A stretch of 64,000 nt of DNA, from NCBI GenBank assembly GCA_049315325.1, contig JBMOKJ010000002.1:186001-250000 (forward strand), written 5' to 3'. This DNA comes from CAXXIC01 sp049315325. GTDB taxonomy: Bacteria > Bacteroidota > Bacteroidia > Bacteroidales > UBA7332. The position numbers and the translations under genes were made by a program. The notes under the pieces are model-generated. The model worked only from the letters and a program-made list of their open reading frames with translations, was not told the DNA's origin and ran no database searches. Below are positions 25,243 through 35,762 of the stretch, piece after piece (position 1 is the first letter of the stretch; each line of letters starts with the position of its first letter).

Positions 25243-28200
25243 AAAAACTAATCTTAATATCCGCAATACTCTGCATGTACCTAACTGGTTGGGCTTATGA
25301 TTTTGCATTGGGTGGTATATATTATAAGATCACATCTTCTGTGGCACCTTTTACAGTAGCAGTTACATATGCTACTACTAGCTATAATAGTTATTCTGTT
25401 GCAGTAACTATCCCGTCTTCCGTTACCTGGGGTGGTGAAATTTATTCAGTTACATCAATTGGTGAATATGCCTTCTATAATTGTAAAGCCCTTTCATCAT
25501 TATCTATCCCAAATACTATTACAAATATTGGAAGTAATGCTTTCAGTTATTGTTCTCAATTAACAACCGTAAACATTCCTAGTTCAATGAACTCAATTGG
25601 ATCTCTTTCATTTAGTAATTGCACTGGGCTAAAGTCGATAACTATTCCAAGTACTGTAGAGTCAATTGCAAATTATGCTTTCTCTGGTTGTAGTAGTCTA
25701 TCTTCTATAAGTATACCAAGTTCAATTACTTCAATCGGTGATAATGCTTTTAAAGGTTGTGTAGGTTTGACGACTATTGAATATAATGCAACAAAATGCA
25801 ATACAATGGGCTCTTTAAAATATAATGTATTTGAAGGTTGCACCGGTGTTACATCAATTACTATCGGTAATAATGTAACAACTATACCAGATTTCTCCTT
25901 TTCAGGGTGTTCGGGCTTAAGTAGTATCAATTACAATGCCACAAATTGTACAAAGATGGGGTCATCATTAAACCCTGTTTTGTCAGGTTTTACAAAATTG
26001 AATTCAATAACTATTGGTAATAATGTGAAGATGTTGCCGAATTATGCTTTTTCAGGTTGTTCAGGGTTGTCTTCAGTGTTGATTCCAAATTTGATTACAT
26101 CAATTGGAATTTCTTGTTTTAAAGGTTGCTCTACTTTAAGCTCAATTGTAATATCGAGTTCAGTAACATTAATAAGTGATTCAGCATTTTATCAATGTTC
26201 AGGTTTGACTTCTGTCTCTATTCCAAGTAAAGTTAAAACAATAGGGAAGGATGCATTCAATAGTTGTATTGGTTTAAATACTATGTCTATCCCAAATTCT
26301 GTTAATATAATATCTGAGAATGCTTTTATTGGTTGTACTGGTTTATCTTCCGTATCAATACCTAATTCAGTTACTAATATTGGCAGTTTTGCTTTTCGTG
26401 GATGCTCTAAGTTATCTTCTTTTAAAATTCCTGATTTCGTCACTATAATTCCTGATGGTCTTTTCTATGGGTGTGCTGGTTTAACAAATGTTTTTATACC
26501 TAATTCGGTATCTAATATTGGGCAAGCAGCATTTAATAGTTGTCTTAGCTTAACTTCAATAACAATTCCAAGTTCTGTTACTTCAATCGGATATGGGGCT
26601 TTTATGAACTGTTCGAAATTAACATCAATAGTAATTCCTAGTTCTGTTACCTCAATCGGAAATTTAGCATTTAAGTTATGTACGAGCTTGACTAATATAA
26701 ATTTTAATGCAGCAAATTGTACATTTATAGGATCTTTATATGGAACTTCAATCTCTTCTGCATTTGATTATTGCACTAATGTTACAACAATCACGATTGG
26801 AAATGATGTGAAAAATATTCCCGTAAATATTTTCAATGGCTGTATAAATATTGATACTGTATATTACAATGCAACAAATTGTTCTATGTTTGGCTCTACA
26901 GCTGCTCCATATTTCTCGGGGTTTACAAAATTTAAGAATCTCATTATTGGCAGCAATGTGTCATTTATACCCGATTATGCTTTCTCTAGATGTTTAGGGC
27001 TAACTTCAGTGATAATTCCAAACTCAGTTATGTCTATTGGGGCTTCTTCGTTTAAAGGATGTACTAATTTAAATTCGGTTATAATTTCGAATTCAGCATC
27101 AACGATTAAGAATTCTACGTTCTATAATTGTACAGGCTTAACGTCTATAACTATGCCGAATTCTGTAACAACAATTGAAGATAATGCTTTCAATAGTTGC
27201 GTTGGTTTATCGGCTATAACTATTCCAAATTCTGTTACAATAATTGGAGATAGTGCTTTTAATAAATGTACTGGATTAAAGTCTATAGTTATACCAAATT
27301 CTGTATTAGCCGTTGGCAATGGTGTTTTCAATAATTGTATTGGTTTATTGTCCGCAATTACTTCAAACTCTGTTTTAACAATAGGTAATGGTGTTTTCAA
27401 TAACTGTAGTAGTTTAAAGTCAGTAAGTATATCAAATTCTCTTACAACAATTGGAAATAGTGCTTTTAATAATTGTTTAAGCTTAGCAGCTATAACAATA
27501 CCAAATTCTGTTACCAAAATTGGTGAGGATGCTTTTCGAGGATGTTCAGCACTAACGACTGTTAATATCCAAGGGCTACTAACATCTATTCAGAACGGTA
27601 CTTTTTATCAATGTTCCGTTTTATCTAATGTAGTTTTACCAAACTCTGTTAAATCAATTGACAATTTTGCATTCTATGGATGTAGAGCTTTAAATTCTTT
27701 TGTATTTCCAGATTCATTACAAACAATTGGACGTTCGGCATTTCAAGATTGTATTGTATTATCATCTATAACATTACCAAATTCAGTTTATTGTATTTCA
27801 AGGAATGCTTTCTATAATACAGAATGGTATAATAATCAGCCAGATGGTTTGGTGTACGCTGGCAAAGTGGCTTACAAATACAAAGGAACTACACCAACTA
27901 CTTTAGGAACCTATGAATTAAAAGACGGAACAAAAGGAATTACTGAAGGGGCTTTTTTAAATTCTCCAAAATTTACATATTTTACGATTCCTAATTCAGT
28001 TGTATTTATTGGAGATTCTGCTTTCTTTGGCAGATATAGTGATAGGTTTATTATGATATATTTGAAGATGACATCTTTGCCAATTACTGGTAGTTCAATT
28101 TTTGATCCTTATCTGTATGGTAATTGTTATTTGATAATTCCTATTGGTTATTTGAGTCTGTATAAGTCAGATAATCAATGGGGTAAATTCTTGAAAATAT

Positions 28201-29351
28201 CAGAATCTGCAATTGGTATAAATAGTCTAACGATTTCTTCAGTCACTTCAAATTCTGCAATTTTAGGCTCAAGTATCTTCAATTCGAGTGTTTATCCAGT
28301 AACAGTAAGAGGTGTTTGTTGGAGTACAGCATTCAATCCAACAACAAGTAATAATAAAACGACAGACGGTGCAGGTGTTGGCACATTTACAAGCTCCATT
28401 AATGGATTGGCACAAGGCACAACTTATCATATTAGAACTTATGCTACTAATTGTGAGGGCACTTTTTATGGTTCTGACGTTTCTTTTACCACTTTGTCGT
28501 CTCCAACACTAACGACCACTGTCGCTAGTTCGATTACTAATACAACCGTAAAATCGGGTGGTACAATTACCAATGCTGGTGATGCTCCAGTTACAGCAAG
28601 AGGTGTTTGTTGGAGTACGGCATTAAATCCGACAACAAGTAATAGTAAAACATTAGATGGGAATGGAGTTGGGGTATTTACAAGCACTATCACTGGGTTG
28701 GCCCAAGGTACAACTTATTTTGTCAGGGCGTATGCTACAAATAGTATAGGTACGTCTTATGGTTCTTACGTTACCTTTACCACTTTGTCGCCAAATATAA
28801 CGACTACCGCTGCGAGTTCAATTACTACTTCAGCCGCAAGTTCAGGTGGTACAATTATCAGTGATGGGGGTGCTTTGATCACGGCTCGTGGTGTTTGTTG
28901 GAGTAAAACTTACAATCCAACGATAAGTAATAGTAAAACATCAGATGGAAATGGCGTTGGAGTTTATTTAAGTTCAATAACAGGTTTATTACCACTTACA
29001 ACTTATCATGTCAGGGCGTATGCTACAAATTATTTAGGTACAGTGTATGGTGATGATCAGATATTTACAACTTTAAATTCTACAGCTGTAATTGATAAGA
29101 GCATTGATGTCTTTGATGTCTATCCAAATCCCTCGAATGGTATTTTTACAGTCAATCTAGGGTCGCTATCTGGTAATAGCTGCGATTTAAAATTGACGAA
29201 TTTATTAGGGCAAACAGTTTATACTTCAAAATTACTGAGCGAAAAAGCAGCTGTTAACCTCACATCTCACGGATTAAAAGGGCTCTATCTCTTGCAAATT
29301 ACCAACAGTCAAGGTGCTTTGTTGGGTGAAAAGAAGATTGTAATTAAATAG
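25239..29351 (+). CDS. BspA-family leucine-rich-repeat surface protein with T9SS tail
   Basis: 1370 residues. Signal peptide MKKLILISAILCMYLTGWA. Residues about 60-900 are roughly 30 LRR_5 (BspA/Treponema type) repeats of ~23 residues with consensus FxxCxxLxSIxIPNSVTxIGxxAF. Three FN3-like units follow from about residue 1000 (each with ARGVCWSTxxNPTTSNxKTxDGxGVGxF and GTTYxVRAYATN). The C-terminal 80 residues are a type A sorting domain (VYPNPSNGIFTV...GLYLLQI), which directs export by the type IX system and anchoring outside. BspA proteins bind host or matrix proteins. Coupled to the upstream membrane gene. Confidence 0.9.
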   Translation: MKKLILISAILCMYLTGWAYDFALGGIYYKITSSVAPFTVAVTYATTSYNSYSVAVTIPSSVTWGGEIYSVTSIGEYAFYNCKALSSLSIPNTITNIGSNAFSYCSQLTTVNIPSSMNSIGSLSFSNCTGLKSITIPSTVESIANYAFSGCSSLSSISIPSSITSIGDNAFKGCVGLTTIEYNATKCNTMGSLKYNVFEGCTGVTSITIGNNVTTIPDFSFSGCSGLSSINYNATNCTKMGSSLNPVLSGFTKLNSITIGNNVKMLPNYAFSGCSGLSSVLIPNLITSIGISCFKGCSTLSSIVISSSVTLISDSAFYQCSGLTSVSIPSKVKTIGKDAFNSCIGLNTMSIPNSVNIISENAFIGCTGLSSVSIPNSVTNIGSFAFRGCSKLSSFKIPDFVTIIPDGLFYGCAGLTNVFIPNSVSNIGQAAFNSCLSLTSITIPSSVTSIGYGAFMNCSKLTSIVIPSSVTSIGNLAFKLCTSLTNINFNAANCTFIGSLYGTSISSAFDYCTNVTTITIGNDVKNIPVNIFNGCINIDTVYYNATNCSMFGSTAAPYFSGFTKFKNLIIGSNVSFIPDYAFSRCLGLTSVIIPNSVMSIGASSFKGCTNLNSVIISNSASTIKNSTFYNCTGLTSITMPNSVTTIEDNAFNSCVGLSAITIPNSVTIIGDSAFNKCTGLKSIVIPNSVLAVGNGVFNNCIGLLSAITSNSVLTIGNGVFNNCSSLKSVSISNSLTTIGNSAFNNCLSLAAITIPNSVTKIGEDAFRGCSALTTVNIQGLLTSIQNGTFYQCSVLSNVVLPNSVKSIDNFAFYGCRALNSFVFPDSLQTIGRSAFQDCIVLSSITLPNSVYCISRNAFYNTEWYNNQPDGLVYAGKVAYKYKGTTPTTLGTYELKDGTKGITEGAFLNSPKFTYFTIPNSVVFIGDSAFFGRYSDRFIMIYLKMTSLPITGSSIFDPYLYGNCYLIIPIGYLSLYKSDNQWGKFLKISESAIGINSLTISSVTSNSAILGSSIFNSSVYPVTVRGVCWSTAFNPTTSNNKTTDGAGVGTFTSSINGLAQGTTYHIRTYATNCEGTFYGSDVSFTTLSSPTLTTTVASSITNTTVKSGGTITNAGDAPVTARGVCWSTALNPTTSNSKTLDGNGVGVFTSTITGLAQGTTYFVRAYATNSIGTSYGSYVTFTTLSPNITTTAASSITTSAASSGGTIISDGGALITARGVCWSKTYNPTISNSKTSDGNGVGVYLSSITGLLPLTTYHVRAYATNYLGTVYGDDQIFTTLNSTAVIDKSIDVFDVYPNPSNGIFTVNLGSLSGNSCDLKLTNLLGQTVYTSKLLSEKAAVNLTSHGLKGLYLLQITNSQGALLGEKKIVIK

Positions 29352-29417
29352 AAGGAAAAGAAAGTAGATTTTACCTCGATTTGGATTTTCAATTCGTCAA
29401 TTAATTCCTCTTGTATT

Positions 29418-29457
29418 ATTCACCCTCTCACTTTCCGTGCGGGGGTGAATTGCTTTT
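29418..29457 (+). terminator. Weak terminator after the LRR gene
   Basis: Stem ATTCACCC (29418-29425) / GGGTGAAT (29443-29450) and a short T-run about 4 bp later. Confidence 0.45.
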
Positions 29458-29499
29458 GATAGGCTCTTCTTATTTTAATGAGGTGATGCAAACCGTTTG

Positions 29500-29534
29500 T
29501 TGCAATTAATTATCTATCAAAAAGATTAACTTTG
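29500..29534 (+). promoter_or_regulatory. Promoter of the M48 protease gene
   Basis: TAACTTTG at 29527-29534 is a full -7 match; TTG at 29500-29502 lies 24 bp upstream. ATG is at 29561. Confidence 0.45.
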
Positions 29535-29560
29535 CGCTTCAATCTTCAATAAAATATTCA

Positions 29561-30799
29561 ATGGCACAAATCCTCTTTTACTTAATTTTACTTTTTGTTG
29601 TTGCAGATTTTATTTTGGAACAGACGCTGTCTATTCTTAACCGTAGGATGCTTTCGCCCATTATTCCTGAAAAATTGAAAGGGATTTATGAACCTGATAA
29701 ATACGCCAAACAGCAGGAGTATCAGAAAACAAATACCCGATTTGGCGACAAAACACGCCTCTTTTCGTTGACGTTGGAGTTGGCTATGCTGTTGCTTGGC
29801 GGCTTTGCTTTGGTCGATGAGTGGGCGCGCTCCATTACCCAAAACGAGACGTTGGTTTCGCTTCTGTTCTTTGGCATTTTATACCTTGGTAATGAGGTGT
29901 TGACGTTGCCATTTTCTATCTACAATACGTTTATGATTGAAGAGAAATTCGAATTTAACAAAATGACTCCGAAGCTTTTTGCGATCGATACGTTGAAGTC
30001 GATGGCTGTTAGCATCGTGCTGATGGGTGCTATATTGGCCGCTGTCATTGGTTTGTACAATTGGCTTGGGGCCAACTTCTGGATTGTAGCGTGGGCGACA
30101 ATCTCTTTGTTTACGCTCGTGATGTTGCTCTTTTATTCCGAGTGGATTGTACCGTTGTTCAATAAGCAAACCCCTCTCGAAGACGGCGAATTGCGTGCAG
30201 CAATTGAAGCTTTTTCGGAGAAGGCTGGCTTTAGTTTGAAGAACATCTACGTGATGGATGGTTCGAAACGCAGCAGCAAAGCGAATGCCTATTTTACGGG
30301 TTTTGGTAAGAAAAAGCGTGTGGTGCTTTACGATACGTTAATTGAACAATTGACTGTGGAAGAGGTGGTGGCAGTATTGGCGCACGAAGTGGGGCATTAC
30401 AAAAAACGCCACGTGATTTCGACTATTATCATTTCGTTTGTGCAGAGTTTTGTGCTCCTTTATTTGTTGTCGCTGTTTCTTCAATACCCTGTTTCGGCAG
30501 AAGTTTTGTCGGCTTCGAAACCTTCTTTTCATATTGGAGTCATTGTTTTTGGGTTGTTGTATCAACCGATTTCTACGCTTTTGGGCATTGTTATGAGCCT
30601 ATTTTCTCGCAAAAACGAATACGAGGCCGATGCTTTTGCTGCGCAGTATGGATTTGGTGATGCGCTTTGCAGTGGGCTCAAGAAAATATCTGTGCACGCA
30701 TTAAGCAATTTGAATCCGCATCCTGCTTACGTTTTTGTGCACTATTCGCACCCAACTTTGCTACAAAGGATTGAAAAGATAGTCCCTGAAAAGATTTAA
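29561..30799 (+). CDS. M48 (Ste24/CAAX-type) membrane metalloprotease
   Basis: 412 residues. About seven membrane helices; the zinc motif HEVGHYKKRH (residues about 276-285) and the third ligand Glu in NEYEADAFAAQYG are present. Length and the DGSKRSSKANAYFTGFGKKKRVVLYDTL stretch match Ste24-type proteases of the inner membrane, in bacteria probably used in quality control of membrane proteins, since CAAX prenylation is absent. A promoter lies just upstream. Confidence 0.88.
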   Translation: MAQILFYLILLFVVADFILEQTLSILNRRMLSPIIPEKLKGIYEPDKYAKQQEYQKTNTRFGDKTRLFSLTLELAMLLLGGFALVDEWARSITQNETLVSLLFFGILYLGNEVLTLPFSIYNTFMIEEKFEFNKMTPKLFAIDTLKSMAVSIVLMGAILAAVIGLYNWLGANFWIVAWATISLFTLVMLLFYSEWIVPLFNKQTPLEDGELRAAIEAFSEKAGFSLKNIYVMDGSKRSSKANAYFTGFGKKKRVVLYDTLIEQLTVEEVVAVLAHEVGHYKKRHVISTIIISFVQSFVLLYLLSLFLQYPVSAEVLSASKPSFHIGVIVFGLLYQPISTLLGIVMSLFSRKNEYEADAFAAQYGFGDALCSGLKKISVHALSNLNPHPAYVFVHYSHPTLLQRIEKIVPEKI

Positions 30800-30929
30800 C
30801 ATAATCTAAGTAAGGCTATCGTATTTTTTTCTAATTTTGTTAGAGCGAATAATAAGACTCTACTCGTTGAATGTTGGTAGTATTTGTGAGTCAAAATATT
30901 TGTGTTGTTTTATTCTATAACTCGAGCCA

Positions 30930-32564
30930 ATGAACTCTCTTACTCACAGATTTTTAGTGATTGCGATTCTCACATTTATGTCTCAGACCATCTTTTCGGC
31001 TATAAATGTCATACCAATTCCATCATCAGTTAAAGAAGGAACTGGACATTTTTTATTTACGCAAAAGACCACAATTCAATTTTCGGGTGGTGATGAATCT
31101 AAAAAAGTTGCTCAATTCTTTGTAAGAATTTTACATAATTCTATTGGAACAGATTATTTGGTGAATCAACAAACGGGTAAAGCCAATTCTATTCTGTTTT
31201 TATTAGATAAATCGCTTAATCTACCTCAAGAAGGATACAAACTGACCGTTCATGCAGATAAAATAATGGTAACAGCAAACACGGCAAACGGTTTGTTTTA
31301 TGGGATGCAGACACTACGTCAACTTTTTCCACCAGAAATAGAAAAAACGGCATCAGTCTTTACAAATTGGACGATACCTTGTGTCGAAATAGAGGATTCT
31401 CCGCGTTTCGAATATAGAGGGATGCACTTAGATGTTTCGCGTCATTTTTTCAACAAAAGTTTCATTCTAAAGTACATTGATTTGATGTCGATGTATAAAT
31501 ACAATCGTTTTCATTGGCATTTGACAGATGATCAAGGGTGGCGAATCGAAATAAAACGTTTTCCGAAGTTGACGAAGATTGGAGCGTTTAGAACCGACTG
31601 CAAAAACGATACAATAGGCGGGTATTATACACAACAAGAGATAAAAGAGGTGGTTGATTATGCAAAAGAGAGATTTGTTGAAGTAATCCCTGAAATAGAG
31701 ATGCCAGGTCACTCAATGGCCGTGTTGTCTTGTTATCCCGAATTGTCGTGCAGTGGCGGTCCATTTACTGTACCTTCTACTTGGGGCATATTTCCCGACG
31801 TTTTTTGTGCTGGTAATGACCAAACGTTTGAATTCATTGAGAATATCTTAGATGAAGTTACTGCTCTTTTCCCCTACAAATATATTCATATTGGAGGTGA
31901 CGAATGTCCCAAAAAGCGATGGGAACGGTGTGTGAAATGTCAAGCGAGGATGGTTAGAGAAAACCTTTGGAGTGAACACGAACTGCAAAGTTATTTTGTA
32001 AAACGCATCGAGGGTTACCTTAATACCAAAGGGAAGCAAATTATAGGTTGGGATGAGATTTTAGAAGGTGGAGTGTCAAATACAGCAACCATTATGTCTT
32101 GGAGAGGGACAAGTGGAGGTGTTGAGGCGGCACAGCATAATAATCACGCAGTAATGTCTCCAGTTACTCACTGCTATTTCGATCATTATCAAGGGTTAGA
32201 GGCCGAGGAACCATTGGCGTTTGGTAAAGGCCGAAATTGCGAAATTCCTCTGCAACGGGTTTATGATTTTGAGCCAATTCCGAGTAGTTTGACCGAATCT
32301 CAATCAAAATATATCATTGGTGGACAGGCAAATTTATGGTCTGAATATCTGACTACACAGCAACAAGTTGAATACATGGCATACCCTCGTGCGCTTGCTC
32401 TGATTGAATGCCTATGGTCTGATTCTAAAAACAAAAACTATTCTGATTTTGAGAAACGAGTTCATACTCATTATTTAAGATTAGATAATTATGGATTGAA
32501 TTATTCAAAAAGTGGAGACAAGCCAACGACAAAGGAGCGATATCGGCTCTTGTTTGGTAAGTAA
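30930..32564 (+). CDS. Beta-N-acetylhexosaminidase (GH20)
   Basis: 544 residues, signal peptide (FLVIAILTFMSQTIFSA). N-terminal GH20b domain (VIPIPSSVKEGTGHF...), then the catalytic barrel: RFEYRGMHLDVSRHFF, FHWHLTDDQGWRIEI and HIGGDECPKKRW with the catalytic Asp-Glu pair. It removes terminal GlcNAc/GalNAc from glycans or cell-wall fragments in the periplasm or outside. No lipobox and no T9SS tail, so a periplasmic place is likely. The next gene is a sensor kinase; no direct link is seen. Confidence 0.92.
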   Translation: MNSLTHRFLVIAILTFMSQTIFSAINVIPIPSSVKEGTGHFLFTQKTTIQFSGGDESKKVAQFFVRILHNSIGTDYLVNQQTGKANSILFLLDKSLNLPQEGYKLTVHADKIMVTANTANGLFYGMQTLRQLFPPEIEKTASVFTNWTIPCVEIEDSPRFEYRGMHLDVSRHFFNKSFILKYIDLMSMYKYNRFHWHLTDDQGWRIEIKRFPKLTKIGAFRTDCKNDTIGGYYTQQEIKEVVDYAKERFVEVIPEIEMPGHSMAVLSCYPELSCSGGPFTVPSTWGIFPDVFCAGNDQTFEFIENILDEVTALFPYKYIHIGGDECPKKRWERCVKCQARMVRENLWSEHELQSYFVKRIEGYLNTKGKQIIGWDEILEGGVSNTATIMSWRGTSGGVEAAQHNNHAVMSPVTHCYFDHYQGLEAEEPLAFGKGRNCEIPLQRVYDFEPIPSSLTESQSKYIIGGQANLWSEYLTTQQQVEYMAYPRALALIECLWSDSKNKNYSDFEKRVHTHYLRLDNYGLNYSKSGDKPTTKERYRLLFGK

Positions 32565-32599
32565 TTGTTGATTGAATACAAATGATGAGAAATCAGTAT

Positions 32600-32607
32600 T
32601 ATATTTG
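32600..32607 (+). promoter_or_regulatory. -7 box of the hybrid kinase gene
   Basis: TATATTTG, full consensus match, 24 bp before the ATG at 32631. A TTG at 32572-32574 is 25 bp upstream. Confidence 0.45.
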
Positions 32608-32630
32608 ATGAAATATTAAATGCCATTATT

Positions 32631-35600
32631 ATGGAACTTCAACTGTATAAAACAATAGTAGAATCGTCTATTTTTCCGTTCGGATTGCTGAGGAAGGCTG
32701 CTGGTGACTTTTTTGATTTTCAAGTAGAATCAACAAACGATTCTTTCTTGCGATTATTTAAAAATCAAAGTGGCGCTTTCTCAGGTCTGCCTCTTTCAGC
32801 CATTTGTCCCGACCTATTATCCCTTATAAAAAGATTGCCGATTCAAGAACTTCCGTTGAACAAGGAATATAAAGTTGAGGCTACACTGTCAATCAATAAA
32901 AAGGATTATGGCATAAAGCTATTTGCTACTTCAGATGATGGATTAGTTGTCATTCTCGAACCTATTCACGATGTAAAAGAGCTGAAAAATGCAGCCGAGT
33001 TTCAAGGTGATGGTTTTAGTCAAGTAGTGTTTAATGCAATACCAGTTCCATTTTTCTTGAAAGATAAGCAAGGCATTTATCGTAAAATGAATAATTCATT
33101 CTCCGAATTTTTTGGTGTTGATGAACATCAACTAATCGGTAAAACGGTATTTGATACTATTCAATCGAAAGAGTTGGCCGAGTCATATTACAAACGAGAC
33201 GAAGAGTTGTTCGAAAATCCAGGAACTCAAATTTATGAGACGCAGTTGACAGATACCAAAAATCGTTTGCGAACAATCCGTTTTCACAAGGCTACTTTTT
33301 TTAATCCTGATGGATCTGTTGGTGGTTTAATCGGCGTGATGTTGGATATCACGGAACAAATAAAAGCTGAAGCTGAACTTCGGAGTAGTGAAGAAAAGTT
33401 TCGCAAACTATTGAATGCAGGTAATGATGCATTTTTAATTCACGGATACGATGAGAATGCAGTCCCACTGAATTTTGCCGAGGTTAATGAAAAGACCTGC
33501 AAAATGTTGGGTTATACCCGCGAGGAATTAATGCATATGTCTGTTAAAGATATCAATGATCCTGATCTCGAAATGGAACAGAAAATGAATATTTCTTCAG
33601 ACATTGTACGAAATCAATCCAAATTATTTGAGATGAGATTGAAGACCAAAGATGGTCGAATGATTGAAACAGAAATTAATAGTCAAATGCTTGAAATTGG
33701 GGGACAACAACTCGTTCTTTCGATTGCAAGAGATATCACAGAACGAAAACAGAAAGAAAAAGAGCTTTCGGATGCTAAAGAGGCTGCTGATAAAGCCAAT
33801 AAATTCAAAAGTGAGTTTTTGGCTAATATGAGCCACGAAATCAGGACGCCTTTAAATGGTGTCGTAGGCTTTTCAGAACTATTGTTAAGCACAAAGTTGA
33901 CTCCAGAACAGGAGCAATATGCCGAAAGTGCAAATGTTTCGGCTCATTCATTGTTGAATATTATTAACGATATCCTAGATTTTTCAAAAATTGAGGCAGG
34001 GAAATTGGAATTGGATGAAGTGTACACCGATCTAATCACTTTGATTGAACAGACCGCAGATATTTGTAAATTGAATGCTTCGAAAAAGAATCTCGAAATG
34101 CTGCTCAATACATCGTTGGATATGCCTCGGATGGTGAAAGTTGACCCGGTCAGATTGAAGCAGATTTTGGTAAATTTGTTGAGTAACGCGATTAAATTCA
34201 CCGAGACTGGAGAGATTGAATTGGGTATTGAATATACACCCGATGCGACTAAAACGAATTCTGGATTCTTCAGATTTTCAGTACGTGATACCGGTATAGG
34301 CATTCCTAAAGATCAGCAATCAAGGCTATTTAAAGCTTTTTCTCAGGCTGATGCATCTACCAGTAGACGTTTTGGTGGCACAGGATTAGGTTTAGTTATT
34401 TCGAATCAGTTGGTCAATAAAATGGATTCTAATTTGCTGCTCGAAAGTGAAGCCAATAAAGGTTCAGTTTTCTCATTTACGATTCAGCGGGAGTTTGTGG
34501 CTGGTTCAAAACCTCTTCAGAATAAGAAACTTGGGCTAAAACGTGTTATGATTGTTGACGATAACGATCAGAATTGTTTGATTCTAAAAAAATGGCTTGA
34601 GAATTGGAATCTAGAGGTTGTCGAAAGTTCAAATGGACTGGATGCATTAAATATATTGAATTTAGATTCCAATTTCGATGCGGTTTTGATTGATTACCAC
34701 ATGCCCTACTTTGATGGCATTGAAACAATCAATCTGATTCGTAATAAAATGAAGATGTACGGATTGCCTATTCTGTTGTTGCATAGTTCTGCAGAAGATA
34801 GTCTGATTGCCGAATCGTGTAAACAAAATAGAGTGCATGCTAAATTGGTTAAGCCTGTTAAATCTTCACAACTGTTTCAGGCACTGCTTGCTATTACGGA
34901 ACCCGTAGATTTAGATTCTGAGGACCCGGCCGAAAAGAGAGGATTATCTGCTTTCGATACCAATAGCGATTTGAAACCCAAAGTTCTTATTGTCGACGAT
35001 GTGACGTTGAATATTTTTTTAGCCAAAACATTGGTGAAAAAACTCCTGCCTGATGCTGATATCTTTGAAGCCAATGATGGCGGTATGGCTATTGAAATGG
35101 CTATACACAATAAGCCAGATATTATTCTAATGGATATTCAAATGCCTGTTATTGATGGATATAAAGCAACTGCCAAAATAAGAGAATTATTACCTAATCA
35201 TCACATTCCGATTGTTGCACTCACAGCTGGTGCCGTCAAAGGTGAGCGAGAGAAATGTTTGGCAGCAGGCATGGATGATTACTTGTCAAAACCAATCAAT
35301 CCAAAAGATCTTGCCGAAAAATTAAACACATATTTGTTGAGTAAGGTTGGCAAATCTCCTGCGTATATTGCTGACGTTAAAGGTCTGAAAGGAGCTCATT
35401 TCAATAAACGGGTTTTATCTGATATATTTGGAAATAACGACAAATTGATTCAAGATATGATTCAAATGACATTTGAGCAATTTGACGAGTATATGATTCG
35501 AATGAATTCTGCATTTGAACATAAAGATGCTATTAAAATAGCGATGTTACTCCATAAGATGAAAGGATCAACATTATCTACGTGTTCGTCGCAGATGTTG

Positions 35601-35720
35601 GAGCTATTACGTCAGTTTAATGAGAGTGCTATTCGGATAGGAGACGTGAAGTTTAAACAAGAAGACGTTCAATCTATCCAGAAAGAGTATTCACTTATTA
35701 AAGAGGAGCTTGGCAGATGA
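32631..35720 (+). CDS. Hybrid sensor histidine kinase with two receiver domains and HPt
   Basis: 1029 residues, no membrane helix, so cytoplasmic. Two PAS domains (about 140-240 and 255-375); HisKA with MSHEIRTPLNGVVGF (phospho-His near 402); HATPase_c with DTGIGIPKDQ and FGGTGLGL (about 500-620); receiver 1 from ~638 (IVDDNDQN, LIDYHMPYFDG); receiver 2 from ~783 (IVDDVTLN, LMDIQMPVIDG); C-terminal HPt (LLHKMKGSTLS, near 973). A full multistep phosphorelay in one chain. The output regulator is not encoded next to it. The first receiver has lost little: its Asp is in LIDYHMP. Confidence 0.93.
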   Translation: MELQLYKTIVESSIFPFGLLRKAAGDFFDFQVESTNDSFLRLFKNQSGAFSGLPLSAICPDLLSLIKRLPIQELPLNKEYKVEATLSINKKDYGIKLFATSDDGLVVILEPIHDVKELKNAAEFQGDGFSQVVFNAIPVPFFLKDKQGIYRKMNNSFSEFFGVDEHQLIGKTVFDTIQSKELAESYYKRDEELFENPGTQIYETQLTDTKNRLRTIRFHKATFFNPDGSVGGLIGVMLDITEQIKAEAELRSSEEKFRKLLNAGNDAFLIHGYDENAVPLNFAEVNEKTCKMLGYTREELMHMSVKDINDPDLEMEQKMNISSDIVRNQSKLFEMRLKTKDGRMIETEINSQMLEIGGQQLVLSIARDITERKQKEKELSDAKEAADKANKFKSEFLANMSHEIRTPLNGVVGFSELLLSTKLTPEQEQYAESANVSAHSLLNIINDILDFSKIEAGKLELDEVYTDLITLIEQTADICKLNASKKNLEMLLNTSLDMPRMVKVDPVRLKQILVNLLSNAIKFTETGEIELGIEYTPDATKTNSGFFRFSVRDTGIGIPKDQQSRLFKAFSQADASTSRRFGGTGLGLVISNQLVNKMDSNLLLESEANKGSVFSFTIQREFVAGSKPLQNKKLGLKRVMIVDDNDQNCLILKKWLENWNLEVVESSNGLDALNILNLDSNFDAVLIDYHMPYFDGIETINLIRNKMKMYGLPILLLHSSAEDSLIAESCKQNRVHAKLVKPVKSSQLFQALLAITEPVDLDSEDPAEKRGLSAFDTNSDLKPKVLIVDDVTLNIFLAKTLVKKLLPDADIFEANDGGMAIEMAIHNKPDIILMDIQMPVIDGYKATAKIRELLPNHHIPIVALTAGAVKGEREKCLAAGMDDYLSKPINPKDLAEKLNTYLLSKVGKSPAYIADVKGLKGAHFNKRVLSDIFGNNDKLIQDMIQMTFEQFDEYMIRMNSAFEHKDAIKIAMLLHKMKGSTLSTCSSQMLELLRQFNESAIRIGDVKFKQEDVQSIQKEYSLIKEELGR

Positions 35721-35762
35721 AATGGAGTGTAATCACTCGTATTTAGAAAGAGAGAAATTAAG

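Noticed and set aside
26192..27517. Minus-strand frames in the LRR gene
   Set aside because: Repeats of 69 bp keep other frames open; the plus-strand protein has the signal peptide and sorting tail.
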